Shown: positions 19,922 through 29,281 of the stretch, piece by piece
How positions within the stretch are numbered: the first letter of the stretch is position 1
Layout of the letters: every line of letters begins with the position of its first letter
Source: Rhizobium sp. TH135
GTDB lineage: Bacteria > Pseudomonadota > Alphaproteobacteria > Rhizobiales > Rhizobiaceae
DNA length: 64,000 bases
Assembly (NCBI RefSeq): GCF_002855515.1
Contig: NZ_PKRP01000002.1
Coordinates: forward strand, 310,001-374,000
Direction of reading: 5' to 3'
Position numbers and translations under genes: made by a program
Notes under the pieces: model-generated
What the model was told of the DNA's origin: nothing
The model's database searches: none
The model's input: the letters and a program-made list of their open reading frames with translations, nothing else

Positions 19922-19970
19922 ATTGTGCAGTGCACAATGATATTGCAATGCACAATATCCGGTGCTATAT
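19922..19970 (+). promoter_or_regulatory. Phasin promoter with two TGCA dyads (candidate PhaR/AniA operator)
   Basis: A perfect 17-bp palindrome (attgtgcagtgcacaat, 19922-19938) is followed by a related site (attgcaatgcacaat, 19942-19956), with centres about 19 bases apart. The second overlaps a -35 (TTGCAA, 19943-19948). A -10 CTATAT lies at 19965-19970 with 16-base spacing. PhaR-type PHB repressors bind TGC/GCA dyads at phasin promoters, so repression that is relieved by PHB granules is the likely logic. Confidence 0.65.
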
Positions 19971-20030
19971 AGGGTTCATGAATGAAACATGAGGGGTCAC
20001 CAAGGATCCCGCGACAAGAGGAAATGCGCC

Positions 20031-20471
20031 ATGAACACCAAGGATATCTTCTCTTTCTCCTCCTTCGATCCTTCGAAGATGCAGGAAAGCTTCCGTGACT
20101 TCGCCGAAAAGGGTGCAGCCCAGTCGAAGGAAGCCTATGCCAAGATGAAGTCTGCCACGGAAGAAGCCACGAAGACCGTGGAAGCCACCGTCCAGACGGC
20201 TCAGGCCGGCACCGTCGAACTCGGCCTCAAGGCCATCGACGCCATGCGCACCAATGCTGATCTTTCGCTCTCCCACATGGAAGCGCTTCTCGGAGTGAAG
20301 TCGGTTGCCGAGCTCGTCGAGCTGCAGACCGCTTTCATCCGCAAGCAGGCTGAAGTGACGATCGAACAGGCCAAGGCCATCCAGGAAACCGCCAAGAAGG
20401 TTGCCGACACGATGACCAAGCCGGGCAAGGAAGCCGCCGAAAAGGTCATGTCCTCGCTCAAGGTTGCCTGA
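20031..20471 (+). CDS. phaP: Phasin (PHB granule-associated protein)
   Basis: This 146-residue, almost wholly helical protein is rich in Ala, Lys, Glu and Thr and has no signal peptide or transmembrane helix. The Phasin_2 pattern is clear: SFDPSKMQESFRDFAEKGAAQSKEAYAKMK near the N-terminus and SVAELVELQTAFIRKQAE in the second half. Phasins coat polyhydroxybutyrate granules and control their number and size. ATG 20031 has an agagga SD; upstream in-frame codons lie in the promoter region. It is monocistronic, with its own promoter and terminator. The CbrA-like kinase is divergent. Confidence 0.93.
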   Translation: MNTKDIFSFSSFDPSKMQESFRDFAEKGAAQSKEAYAKMKSATEEATKTVEATVQTAQAGTVELGLKAIDAMRTNADLSLSHMEALLGVKSVAELVELQTAFIRKQAEVTIEQAKAIQETAKKVADTMTKPGKEAAEKVMSSLKVA

Positions 20472-20510
20472 TCGCCTGACGCGACTTCAGAAATCCTCCC
20501 AAGGATCTTG

Positions 20511-20537
20511 GGCCGGGCGCATAGCCCGGCCTTTTTC
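20511..20537 (+). terminator. Rho-independent terminator of phaP
   Basis: The stem ggccgggc/gcccggcc (20511-20518, 20524-20531) with loop gcata is followed by ttttt. It is canonical and well placed, 40 bases after the stop. Confidence 0.9.
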
Positions 20538-20635
20538 TTATCCCGAGCCTTTTCACGCAATGCGCAGAAAGGGCTTGAAAAAAAATCCATCTGCTCGTAT
20601 GTGACCCCTCGACGGCGTCAGCGACGCGGTCATGT

Positions 20636-20712
20636 GCGGTTGTAGCTCAGTTGGTTAGAGCGCAGGTTTGTGGCACCTGAGGTCGGAGGTTCGAGACCCC
20701 CCAACCGTACCA
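20636..20712 (+). tRNA. tRNA-His (anticodon GTG)
   Basis: This is a 77-base tRNA with encoded CCA. The acceptor stem gcggttg pairs with caaccgt (terminal G-U), the D-arm contains agctcagttggttagagc, and the anticodon stem caggt/acctg encloses loop TTGTGGC. The T-arm ggttcga motif is intact. The discriminator is A73 and no G-1:C73 pair is encoded. This is the unusual alphaproteobacterial tRNA-His form, recognised by the matching HisRS variant. Confidence 0.95.
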
Positions 20713-20897
20713 TTCTCTCCCAAAGTCCAGATATGTCATTGGCCTATACCCGCAATTGCGTGCTTTGGCAGCGCTGCGGCGCGACGATCGATTAAAATTC
20801 GATCCTTTGCGTTTACCCGAAAACAAGGGTTCCGGCACTTCCCGCTTTCTGGCAGCCCCGTTTGATGCTCTGACTATCCCGAACAATGGGAGAGCCG

Positions 20898-21200
20898 ATG
20901 GAGCGTCGAAACGAGCAGCGTTCGCTTTGCGAGATGGACGCCCTGGTGCTGATGTACGGGTGCCATTTCCAGGCATCCATATCCGACTGGAGCCAAACCG
21001 GCTTGCGACTAGTCCTCAGTGACGGCCTAAGGCTGGAGGAGGCCGAAGCTTTCATCCTCCATGGCAACGCTTTCGGCGTCTTGCATGGCGAAGTCATCTG
21101 GTCTGAAGACGGTCAGATCGGCGCCCGAATTCGCAACGCCAGATCTGCCGCCGTCATGCAGCGGCTCGCGCCACAGCTCACCACCCTCATGCCTGCATGA
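20898..21200 (+). CDS. Small PilZ-domain protein
   Basis: This 100-residue protein consists of one PilZ-like domain. The c-di-GMP-binding signatures are present: RxxxR at R4-R8 (RNEQR) and DxSxxG at D30-G35 (DWSQTG). The beta strands follow, with a HGEVIWSEDGQIGARI segment typical of PilZ (G-x-V-x-W ... G-x-x-F/I). ATG 20898 follows gggagag; an ATG four codons earlier is possible. It overlaps the convergent DUF6074 gene by 14 bases. It is a possible c-di-GMP receptor; the EAL protein at 41-44 kb could feed the same signal, but this is inference. Confidence 0.8.
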   Translation: MERRNEQRSLCEMDALVLMYGCHFQASISDWSQTGLRLVLSDGLRLEEAEAFILHGNAFGVLHGEVIWSEDGQIGARIRNARSAAVMQRLAPQLTTLMPA

Positions 21201-21486
21201 TTGCCGAAGACCGGTTGTCTCGGTTCATCGCCACGAGGGCTGTCAGAACAGCCTCCTGGAACGCCAGGATTTCCCCTCCAGCGCGTTCATGCGGACAGCC
21301 GAGCGATGTCAACTCGGCGCCGAGCGAACGGCATAGGGATATCCAGTAGCGGTCGGCGCTTGCCCCATTCAGGCGATCCAGCGCCCGTGCGGCCTGATGC
21401 ACCAGATCCTTCCGGTGCATCAGTGGAAAGAAGTTGAGGGAACACGGTGGTTGGGCGTGTTGATCTGCCTGCAAGGGGAGCTCCAT
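21187..21486 (-). CDS. DUF6074 family protein
   Basis: This 99-residue protein has the short conserved core of the DUF6074 family of rhizobia: FPLMHRKDLVHQAARALDRL, ADRYWISLCRSL and a C-terminal helix ending EAVLTALVAM. Members are small, soluble and of unknown function. The N-terminal 17 residues before NFFPL may be over-extended. Its 3' end overlaps the convergent PilZ gene by 14 bases. Confidence 0.7.
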   Translation of the reverse strand: MELPLQADQHAQPPCSLNFFPLMHRKDLVHQAARALDRLNGASADRYWISLCRSLGAELTSLGCPHERAGGEILAFQEAVLTALVAMNRDNRSSAIMQA

Positions 21487-21578
21487 CGGTGCAAGGTTTA
21501 TGCGTCATGCATGCGACTGCGACACGGTGGGCAACAAGGACTCGGCTTCATTAGAACTTAATAAAAGGCAAATTTGAT

Positions 21579-21596
21579 TGTCAACTTCGGTTGACA
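21579..21596. repeat. Small inverted repeat with TTCG loop
   Basis: TGTCAAC-TTCG-GTTGACA forms a perfect 7-bp stem in the AT-rich gap between two minus-strand genes. It could be a weak terminator for the DUF6671 gene, whose stop lies 39 bases away, or a TGTCA-type operator before the DUF6074 gene. There is no T-run. Confidence 0.4.
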
Positions 21597-21635
21597 TATT
21601 TCCCCAAGGATTCAGCAGTGTAGGAATGATCCCCG

Positions 21636-22541
21636 TCAGGGATTGCAGAGCGGACAGTAGGTGGGGTCGGCGAAGGCGCCCTGGGAAAGCTCTTGTTTCT
21701 CCTCCGCATCGCAGGAGACGCAGCCATAGACATCGCGGCGAGGCAGGGCGGTCGGGCTACCGCAGAGGCTGCAGGGCAGGCCATATTCGGTCCTAACCTT
21801 GCCCCAGCCCGGATGGCAGCAGGTGGCGCAAGGTGTGGCCAGTCGAGATGCCAACTGCGCACCAAGCGCGCCGATCACCTCCCTACGGCGTGGGTTCATG
21901 AAGGCGCGCATGTCGGTTTCGATATGCGCCATGCCCTGATCGGAGAGCGTGACAGCCGCCGAGATCGAAGCCTGCAGTTCTAGGTCGTCGCGGATGCCCT
22001 TTGCCACCGGCTCGGCCAGCCGGCCCACAGGCGCGACGATCACTCCCTGTCCCGGATAGGCGATCCGTGCGAGGAAGGCCCGGGCATCCGCAATCGAGGC
22101 GGCCTGGCAATGGCCGAAGGTCGGACGGTCGTCGATCGCCATTTCGGCGATCTCGTAACCCTGCTCGCGATCGACAAACAGGATCAACTCGCGGCCAGCC
22201 GCGAGAAACGGGATGGTCGGGTGCGGCCCGTAAGCGCCTTCGCTGGCGATTGCCGCCTGAAGCCCCGTTTCCTGCATCGCGGCCTGCGCCTTGGCTCTCG
22301 CCGCCTCCAGCATTGAGCCGGCGCGGGGGCGATCGCGGGTGAAGGTGCCGAACTGGTCCGTGTCGAGGCTCGACGGCAGGATGAGCTCTATGCCGATGGC
22401 AGCCAAGGGCAGTTTCAACACCTGCTCCTTGCCATGCATCGTTGCCATGGCCACCCGCCTTGGAAGCTCCATGCCCGAACTGGTCTTCACATCCTTTATC
22501 CCGTTTCCTCGTTTCCCCGTCACATCCGCCATGTGTCGCAT
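21636..22541 (-). CDS. DUF6671 family protein with C-terminal zinc-ribbon
   Basis: This 301-residue protein shows the DUF6671 pattern: ATMHGKEQVLKLPLAAIGIEL near the N-terminus, TDQFGTFTRDRPR, GLQAAIASEGAYGPHP and VDREQGYEI. The C-terminal part carries several CxxC-type motifs (CATCC, CSLCG, CVSC, CPLC) that would bind one or two zinc ions. Function is unknown. Homologues usually begin close to the ATMHGKE motif, so the true start may be the ATG at 22472 rather than 22541. It has no obvious operon partner. Confidence 0.82.
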   Translation of the reverse strand: MRHMADVTGKRGNGIKDVKTSSGMELPRRVAMATMHGKEQVLKLPLAAIGIELILPSSLDTDQFGTFTRDRPRAGSMLEAARAKAQAAMQETGLQAAIASEGAYGPHPTIPFLAAGRELILFVDREQGYEIAEMAIDDRPTFGHCQAASIADARAFLARIAYPGQGVIVAPVGRLAEPVAKGIRDDLELQASISAAVTLSDQGMAHIETDMRAFMNPRRREVIGALGAQLASRLATPCATCCHPGWGKVRTEYGLPCSLCGSPTALPRRDVYGCVSCDAEEKQELSQGAFADPTYCPLCNP

Positions 22542-22616
22542 CGGATCGAGATTGAAAAATTCATTGTTCGCCGGTCAACGTTCCATTTTCTAGAACGTCG
22601 TTGTCTCCAGCAAACG

Positions 22617-22647
22617 AAAAACCCCGCCACGGGACCGTGGCGGGGTT
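22617..22647 (-). terminator. Rho-independent terminator of ilvE
   Basis: A strong GC-rich stem (aaccccgccacg with its complement, about 22620-22647) is followed on the minus strand by ttttcgttt. It lies 27 bases past the ilvE stop and matches the canonical form. Confidence 0.88.
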
Positions 22648-22673
22648 CAAACTTCGAGGACGCTCTAGAGGTC

Positions 22674-23777
22674 TCAGACCCGCGTGACTTCCTTCACCCA
22701 GCCATGGGCATCGGCAACTGAGCCGCGCTGGATGCCGGTGAGCTGGTTGCGCAGCTTTTCCGTTTCGATCCCGGTGCCGGCATTGCCGATGACGAATTCG
22801 CCGCCCGGATGGCGCACGGTGCCGATCGCGGCGACGACGGCAGCCGTGCCGCAGGCAAAGGCCTCACGCAGCTTGCCGCTGCGGGCATCCGCCATCCATT
22901 CGTCGAAGGAATAGGGGCGCTCGACAACCTTCAGCCCATTGTCATTGGCAAGCTTGATGATCGAGTTGCGCGTGATGCCGGGCAGAATGGTGCCAGAGAG
23001 CGGCGGCGTGACCACGGTGTTGTCGTCCATGACGAAGAACACGTTCATACCGCCCAGTTCCTCGATCCACTTGTGCTCGGCGGCATCGAGGAAGACGACC
23101 TGGTCGCATCCACGGCTGGCGGCTTCCTTCTGGGCGAGAAGGCTGGCTGCGTAGTTACCGCCGCACTTGGCCGCACCCGTGCCACCGGGAGCAGCGCGCG
23201 TGTAGTGCTCGCTGACCCACAGCGTGACCGGCTTGCTGCCGCCCTTGAAATAGGGGCCGACAGGCGAGGCGATGACGCAGAAGATGTATTCGCGCGACGG
23301 GCGAACGCCGAGGAATGCTTCGCTCGCAAACATGAAGGGACGCAGATAAAGGCTGCCTTCGCCTTCCGGAACCCACTTGGCGTCGATCTTCACCAGTTCT
23401 TCGACTGCCTTGAGGAACAGCTCTTCCGGCACATCAGGCATCGCCATGCGCTCGGCCGACTTGTTGAAGCGGCGGGCATTTTCTTCCGGGCGGAAGAGCG
23501 TGATGCGGCCATCGGCAGCCTTGTAGGCCTTCATGCCTTCGAAGATTTCCTGGGCATAGTGCAGGACGCTTGCGGCCGGATCGACCTGGAACGGCTTGCG
23601 GGCGGAAACCTCCGGGCTGTGCCAGCCCTTGTCGACATGCCAATGCACGACCGCCATGTGGTCGGTGAACAGCGTTCCAAAGCCCAGGTTTTCAAAAGCC
23701 GCGAGCCGCTCGGCTTCCGGCATGGGCGAGGCATTCGGAACGATCTGGAAGTCGAGAAGTGCGGTATTCGTGGTCAT
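22674..23777 (-). CDS. ilvE: Branched-chain amino acid aminotransferase
   Basis: This 367-residue PLP enzyme catalyses the last transamination in Leu, Ile and Val synthesis and the first step of their breakdown. It belongs to the long (BCAT type 2) group, with VLHYAQEIFEGMKAY and LYLRPFMFASEAFLGV. The PLP-binding lysine is in AAKCGGNYAAS, with EELGGMNVFFV, SGTILPGITR and the C-terminal EAFACGTAAVVA. Length is normal. A terminator follows, and its own promoter should lie in the 158-base gap to the HupE gene. Start ATG 23777. Confidence 0.95.
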   Translation of the reverse strand: MTTNTALLDFQIVPNASPMPEAERLAAFENLGFGTLFTDHMAVVHWHVDKGWHSPEVSARKPFQVDPAASVLHYAQEIFEGMKAYKAADGRITLFRPEENARRFNKSAERMAMPDVPEELFLKAVEELVKIDAKWVPEGEGSLYLRPFMFASEAFLGVRPSREYIFCVIASPVGPYFKGGSKPVTLWVSEHYTRAAPGGTGAAKCGGNYAASLLAQKEAASRGCDQVVFLDAAEHKWIEELGGMNVFFVMDDNTVVTPPLSGTILPGITRNSIIKLANDNGLKVVERPYSFDEWMADARSGKLREAFACGTAAVVAAIGTVRHPGGEFVIGNAGTGIETEKLRNQLTGIQRGSVADAHGWVKEVTRV

Positions 23778-23935
23778 GGAGAGCCTGTGCCTGAGCTGTT
23801 CACGGTTGCGCTGGCCACGCCGATGAAACGGTCGCAGCCGGTGCCGTCGTTTGTGCGGTTTGAGCCCGGTTTGTCAACAGAAACCGTGCTATCGCGATGC
23901 AGCAAAACGCTTGGTCTGCAGGGCCGGGAGCTGGT

Positions 23936-24553
23936 TTAGCCCGTCACGAGCCCAAACAGGAACCAGAAGCCGGCAAGCGAGATGGCAGCGCCCAGCGCCT
24001 GGACCAGCCGTCCGCCGCCGATTGGCTTCAGCGCCGCGCCGATCGCAATCCCGATCACGTGGATCACGCCGGTCGAGACCACGAAGCCGACGGTAAAGGC
24101 GGCCGGGTCGCTGGCGCGGGGTGCCAGGACGCCGTGTGGATAGCCATGCATCAGCGCAAAGGCTGCAATCAGCACCAGCGCCGCCCATTCCGGCGCTCGC
24201 CAGGCCGCCGCAATCGCACCACCGAGAACGATGACCGAAACGGCAATGCCGTATTCGATCGGCTGGTCCGGCAGGACGCCGGTCATGCCGATGATCCCGC
24301 CCACGCACATGATCATCGGGAAGGTCGCCGGCAGCGTCCAGACCGACCGCCCGCCCATCTGCGCGCCCCAGAGACCGACGGCGAGCATCGCAAGCAGATG
24401 GTCAAAACCGGCGAGGGGATGGCCGAAGCCCGAGCCGAACCCGCCGAGCGGCCCGTCCATCACATGGGCCTGGGCGGGAAGTGCCGAGAGAAGTGCGAGC
24501 AGAAAGGCGGGAAGGCCGAGATGAAGCAAGGGCTGGCGCATGTCAGTATCCAT
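23936..24553 (-). CDS. HupE/UreJ family protein (putative Ni/Co permease)
   Basis: This 205-residue membrane protein has a cleavable-looking N-terminus (LLALLSALPAQAH) and about six further helices. The family metal-binding motif HPLAGFDHLLAMLAVG is intact near residue 45, and a second His motif, LMHGYPHG, occurs near 136. HupE/UreJ proteins supply nickel or cobalt to hydrogenase, urease or cobalamin enzymes. None of those genes is visible here, so it may supply a metal elsewhere. Another possible start is the ATG at 24541. Confidence 0.88.
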   Translation of the reverse strand: MDTDMRQPLLHLGLPAFLLALLSALPAQAHVMDGPLGGFGSGFGHPLAGFDHLLAMLAVGLWGAQMGGRSVWTLPATFPMIMCVGGIIGMTGVLPDQPIEYGIAVSVIVLGGAIAAAWRAPEWAALVLIAAFALMHGYPHGVLAPRASDPAAFTVGFVVSTGVIHVIGIAIGAALKPIGGGRLVQALGAAISLAGFWFLFGLVTG

Positions 24554-24638
24554 GGGTGATGAGACCGGTGCAGTCTATCTGCGTCGATCGTGACGGAAAA
24601 GCGTCCTCAAAACGCGCTCCGCGCATTGTCCAGCTGCA

Positions 24639-25520
24639 TCAGCTGAAGATCGCCCGATCCTGCTCGACGGCATCCTGCAGGAACTGCACGACCGCCCGAA
24701 CGCGCACAAGTTCCCGCGCGCTTTCATGGAAGGTCGTCCAGTAGGCCCGCCGGAGCGTGATATCAGGCAGGACGCGCACAAGGCTCTCGTGCTGCCGCGC
24801 GATATAGCTGTGCAGGATCCCGATGCCCGCACCCGCCAGCACCGCCTCCGTCTGGCCGATCGCAGACGAGATTTCGAAACCCGCATTCCAATCGCGCATC
24901 ACCTCGCCGGTGAAGTTCAGCGAGGGGGTGAAGATCAGGTCCTCCACATAGCCGATCCGTCGATGGGCCTTGAGCTCCTCCGGCGTCGTCGGCAAGCCAT
25001 GCGCTTCGACATAACCTTTCGAGGCATAGAGGCCGAGCGTGTAGTCGACAAGCTTCGACGAAACGAGCCGCCCCTGACCCGGCCGCTCCAGCGTCACGGC
25101 AATATCCGCCTCGCGCTGTGATAGCGAAAACGAGCGCGGCACCGGCACAAGCTGGATCTTCAGTTCCGGATGCCGCTCGATCAGCGCGCCCAGCCGCGAG
25201 GCGAGGAAGAAGACGCCGAAACCATCGGGGGCGCCGATGCGCACCGTACCGGCAACTTGCGTATCGGTGCGCCCAAGCCTGGCCTGCACCTCCAGCATTT
25301 CCGTTTCCATGCGCTCGGCGGAGGCGAGAAAGGCTTCGCCCTCGGCGGTCAGTTCGCAGCCATTCGTGCGGCGGATGAAGAGGCGTGTCTTCAGCGCCGT
25401 TTCCAGCGCCGTCAGCCGGCGCGACAGCGTGGCGTGGTTGAGGCCCAGACGTCTTGAGGCGGCCAGAATCTGGCCCGTGCGCGCGACAGCCAGAAAGATG
25501 CGAACGTCATCCCAGTTCAT
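24639..25520 (-). CDS. LysR-family transcriptional regulator, probably of mmsA
   Basis: This 293-residue regulator has an N-terminal winged HTH (residues 3-62: MNWDDVRIFLAVARTGQ ... NHATLSRRLTALE) and a periplasmic-binding-type effector domain (about 90-290). In related genomes a LysR gene of this kind lies next to the methylmalonate-semialdehyde dehydrogenase gene (from memory). Here it is 1.6 kb away, and an 18-bp LysR-type box overlaps the mmsA -35. It lies 33 bases after the Rrf2 gene on the same strand and may be co-transcribed with it. ATG 25520 gives the normal family N-terminus; the ATG at 25544 adds eight residues. Confidence 0.88.
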   Translation of the reverse strand: MNWDDVRIFLAVARTGQILAASRRLGLNHATLSRRLTALETALKTRLFIRRTNGCELTAEGEAFLASAERMETEMLEVQARLGRTDTQVAGTVRIGAPDGFGVFFLASRLGALIERHPELKIQLVPVPRSFSLSQREADIAVTLERPGQGRLVSSKLVDYTLGLYASKGYVEAHGLPTTPEELKAHRRIGYVEDLIFTPSLNFTGEVMRDWNAGFEISSAIGQTEAVLAGAGIGILHSYIARQHESLVRVLPDITLRRAYWTTFHESARELVRVRAVVQFLQDAVEQDRAIFS

Positions 25521-25553
25521 GCCAAGGCCTCCTCCGTTCCGCATCTCCAGGCA

Positions 25554-26015
25554 TCATGTGTCGAAGCCATGTGCGCCGTTGCTCAATCCCAGCATGTCCA
25601 TCCGTCTGTCGAAATCGCTGGCGATATCAGAGAGCTTGAGCGTCGCGAAACGCGAGAGCAACAGCGCCTCGGCCTCTCGCCGGGCGTCCTCGAGGGCCTC
25701 GTTGACCGATAGCTCCACAAGGCAGCCGGGATGGTCGGACGCGCTGACGAGGCAGAAGAGTTCCGGCCGCTCCAGCGCTTCATAGACATCGAGCAGACTG
25801 ATCTTGTCCAGGCTCCTGGTGAGCTTCCAGCCGCCGCCATGTCCCTTCTCGGATTGCACATAACCGCGTTCGCGCAAACCCGCCATAGTCCGGCGAACGA
25901 CCACCGGATTGGTGTTGAGCATCTTGGCGATCATCTCGGACGTTGCCGCTTCCTTGCGGCGTCCGAGATGGATCAGCACATGCAGCATGCGGGACAGGCG
26001 GCTATCCCCGCGCAT
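25554..26015 (-). CDS. Rrf2-family transcriptional regulator
   Basis: This 153-residue regulator has an Rrf2 winged HTH (residues 1-80: SRMLHVLIHLGRR, SEMIAKMLNTNPVVVRRTMAGL, GHGGGWKLTRSL). One or two Cys follow (CLVSASDHPGC), fewer than the three-Cys Fe-S motif of IscR or RirA, so a thiol switch rather than a cluster is likely. ATG 26015 has a ggagga SD; the upstream ATG 26069 is in frame but would overlap the operator region. It is divergent from the thioredoxin-reductase-like gene, a common pairing in which the regulator represses the flavoprotein. Confidence 0.87.
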   Translation of the reverse strand: MRGDSRLSRMLHVLIHLGRRKEAATSEMIAKMLNTNPVVVRRTMAGLRERGYVQSEKGHGGGWKLTRSLDKISLLDVYEALERPELFCLVSASDHPGCLVELSVNEALEDARREAEALLLSRFATLKLSDIASDFDRRMDMLGLSNGAHGFDT

Positions 26016-26069
26016 CGGCGTTTCCTCCACTGTTGACTGATCCGTAGCGGAGCCATCGTCATGCAACAA

Positions 26070-26136
26070 GTCAAGTTACATCACTTGACGGCGAAGGTTC
26101 ACGTAACTTAATAAGATACATAACATCAAAAGTTAC
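26070..26136. promoter_or_regulatory. Inverted-repeat operators between Rrf2 and oxidoreductase genes
   Basis: Two dyads are visible: GTCAAGT-N6-ACTTGAC (26070-26089) and GTAACTT-N20-AAGTTAC (26103-26109 with 26130-26136). They lie between the divergent genes, around a candidate TTGACG/TAATAA promoter. They are the best candidate binding sites for the Rrf2 protein. Confidence 0.55.
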
Positions 26137-26151
26137 ATGAAAGGGTCTGCC

Positions 26152-27057
26152 GTGAAGTATGATGCCGTCGTCGTGGGTGGAAGTTTCGCCGGTCTCTCGG
26201 CCGCCATGCAGCTCACCCGCACCCGCCGCAACATCCTGCTCATCGATGCGGCGCGCCCGCGCAATCGTTTTGCCGAAGCCTCGCATGGCTTCCTCGGACA
26301 GGACGGAGTGGCGCCTTCAGAGATCCGCCGCCGGGCTTTGGAGCAGCTTTCCCGCTATCCAAACTTCACCCTTCTGGAAGGAGAGGCGGAGAGCGCCGAG
26401 CGGTGCCTGGGCGGGTTCAGGGTCGGCCTGGCCGATGGCCATGTCATTGAGGCGCAGGTTCTCGTGCTCGCTCTCGGTGTCACTGATACGCTCCCGCCCA
26501 TCCCGGGCCTGACCGAGCGCTGGGGTCGCACAGTCCTGCATTGCCCTTACTGCCATGGCTACGAGATCGGCGGCGGCCCGATCGGCATCCTCGCCTCGTC
26601 GCCGCTTGCGGCCCATCAGGGCAGCATCCTGCCGGATTGGGGCCGCACGACCATGTTTGTCGAACCCGGGGTCACCTTCGACGAAGAACAACAGGCCATG
26701 CTCGCCGCCCGAGGTGCCACGATCGAGACCGAACGCGTCGTGGAACTGATCGGCGAAGGGCAGGGGCTTGAAGCCGTTCGCCTGGCTGACGGACGCATTG
26801 TGGAAGTCCACGCCCTCTTTGCCCAATCAAAGGTGTCCATCGCCTCGCCGCTGGCATCGAAGCTCGGCCTGGAATTGGAAGAGGGGCCACAAGGCTTTCA
26901 CATCAAGGTGCAGATGGGCTGCACCAGTGAGCCCGGCGTGTTTGCAGCCGGCGACGCGGCAAGTCCCATGCACAATGCAACGCTCGCCAGCGCATCGGGC
27001 GTGATGGCCGGAATCTCGGCACACCGTGCACTTATCGAGGCCTCTCTGTGGAAATAA
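26152..27057 (+). CDS. Thioredoxin-reductase-like NAD(P)/FAD oxidoreductase
   Basis: This flavoprotein of about 301 residues is related to TrxB. The FAD-binding GxGxxG region is YDAVVVGGSFAGLSAA, the redox disulfide is CPYC (HCPYCHGYE), and the C-terminal FAD motif is GVFAAGDAA. The NADP site is less classical (GILASSPLA). GTG 26152 follows aaaggg with six-base spacing; ATG 26137 is in frame but has no SD and sits on the operator. The Rrf2 gene is divergent. Members are annotated as thioredoxin or ferredoxin reductases; the electron acceptor is unknown, as no thioredoxin gene adjoins. Confidence 0.87.
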   Translation: MKYDAVVVGGSFAGLSAAMQLTRTRRNILLIDAARPRNRFAEASHGFLGQDGVAPSEIRRRALEQLSRYPNFTLLEGEAESAERCLGGFRVGLADGHVIEAQVLVLALGVTDTLPPIPGLTERWGRTVLHCPYCHGYEIGGGPIGILASSPLAAHQGSILPDWGRTTMFVEPGVTFDEEQQAMLAARGATIETERVVELIGEGQGLEAVRLADGRIVEVHALFAQSKVSIASPLASKLGLELEEGPQGFHIKVQMGCTSEPGVFAAGDAASPMHNATLASASGVMAGISAHRALIEASLWK

Positions 27058-27107
27058 GAAAACCACCTTGCTTCAATCTGCGCACAACAGATGCGTAAAT
27101 CATCGCG

Positions 27108-27135
27108 TTGATTTGTAGAAATCAAAGCGCATACT
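27108..27135 (+). promoter_or_regulatory. mmsA promoter with LysR-type box
   Basis: The dyad TTGATTT-GTAG-AAATCAA (27108-27125) fits the LysR T-N11-A rule. Its left arm supplies a -35 (TTGATT), and CATACT (27130-27135) is a possible -10 at 16 bases. A strong aggagg SD precedes the start codon. Confidence 0.6.
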
Positions 27136-27163
27136 GCCTCCATAACAATCCAGGAGGATACCC

Positions 27164-28660
<1,497 letters not shown>

Positions 28661-28686
28661 GCGAACCACCCGTTCGATCACATTTG

Positions 28687-28719
28687 CGCCACTCCGTCGA
28701 AAGACGGGGTGGCGTTCTC
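28687..28719 (+). terminator. Rho-independent terminator of mmsA
   Basis: A 12-bp stem (28687-28698 with 28703-28714, one T-G pair) with a GNRA loop gaaa is followed by ttctctt. It is a strong stem with a short T-rich tail. Confidence 0.75.
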
Positions 28720-28767
28720 TTGTCAGCCTGTTGCCACTTGATAGCTTTGCTGTCGGGAGGGCTGACC

Positions 28768-29160
28768 ATGCCGAAAAAGAAGATCCACACCGGAGGCTGT
28801 CTCTGCGGAGCGGTTCGCTTCGAAGCCGATGCGCCGGCTGCCAGACCACACACCTGTTCCTGCAAGATGTGCCAGCGTCACACCGGAAGCCTGACGGCCA
28901 GCTGGGTCGAATTCCCGCGCGAGGCCGTCCGCTGGATCGGGCCTTCAGGGGAGCCTGCCACCTGGCGCTCATCCGACATCTCGTCGCGCGCCTTTTGCGG
29001 CACGTGTGGCTCCTCGCTCGGCGCTATCGATGACCAGCCCACGGTCGCGCTCCTGCTGGGTGTCTTCGATCGGACAAGCGCCGCCGATCTCAAACCCGCC
29101 TATCATTCCTACAAGGGTGGCCGGCCGAAATGGTGGTGCATCGAGATCGCCGAAACCTGA
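28768..29160 (+). CDS. GFA family protein (glutathione-dependent formaldehyde-activating-like)
   Basis: This 130-residue zinc protein has the Mss4-like GFA fold. Zinc ligands are visible in GGCLCGAVRF, CSCKMCQRHTG and FCGTCGSSLG. Despite the family name, most members are not proven formaldehyde enzymes. ATG 28768 has a gggagg SD; the long upstream extension of the frame overlaps mmsA and its terminator and is not coding. It appears to be a single-gene unit. Confidence 0.88.
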   Translation: MPKKKIHTGGCLCGAVRFEADAPAARPHTCSCKMCQRHTGSLTASWVEFPREAVRWIGPSGEPATWRSSDISSRAFCGTCGSSLGAIDDQPTVALLLGVFDRTSAADLKPAYHSYKGGRPKWWCIEIAET

Positions 29161-29281
29161 AGCCTGCAGGCGTCCGAAGTGTCCTAGCGCACTTGAGTGC
29201 GTGGTGGTCTCATGATCAATGTTCAGGCGCGCGTCGCGGGGGATAGCGACGTGCCGGTTTTGATTTCATGAGGGACATTTC

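Noticed and set aside
17026..19992. A 988-codon frame on the plus strand opposite the CbrA-like kinase
   Set aside because: It mirrors a real high-GC gene with clear kinase and PAS motifs on the minus strand. Its product is Arg/Asp/Gly-rich and matches no fold.
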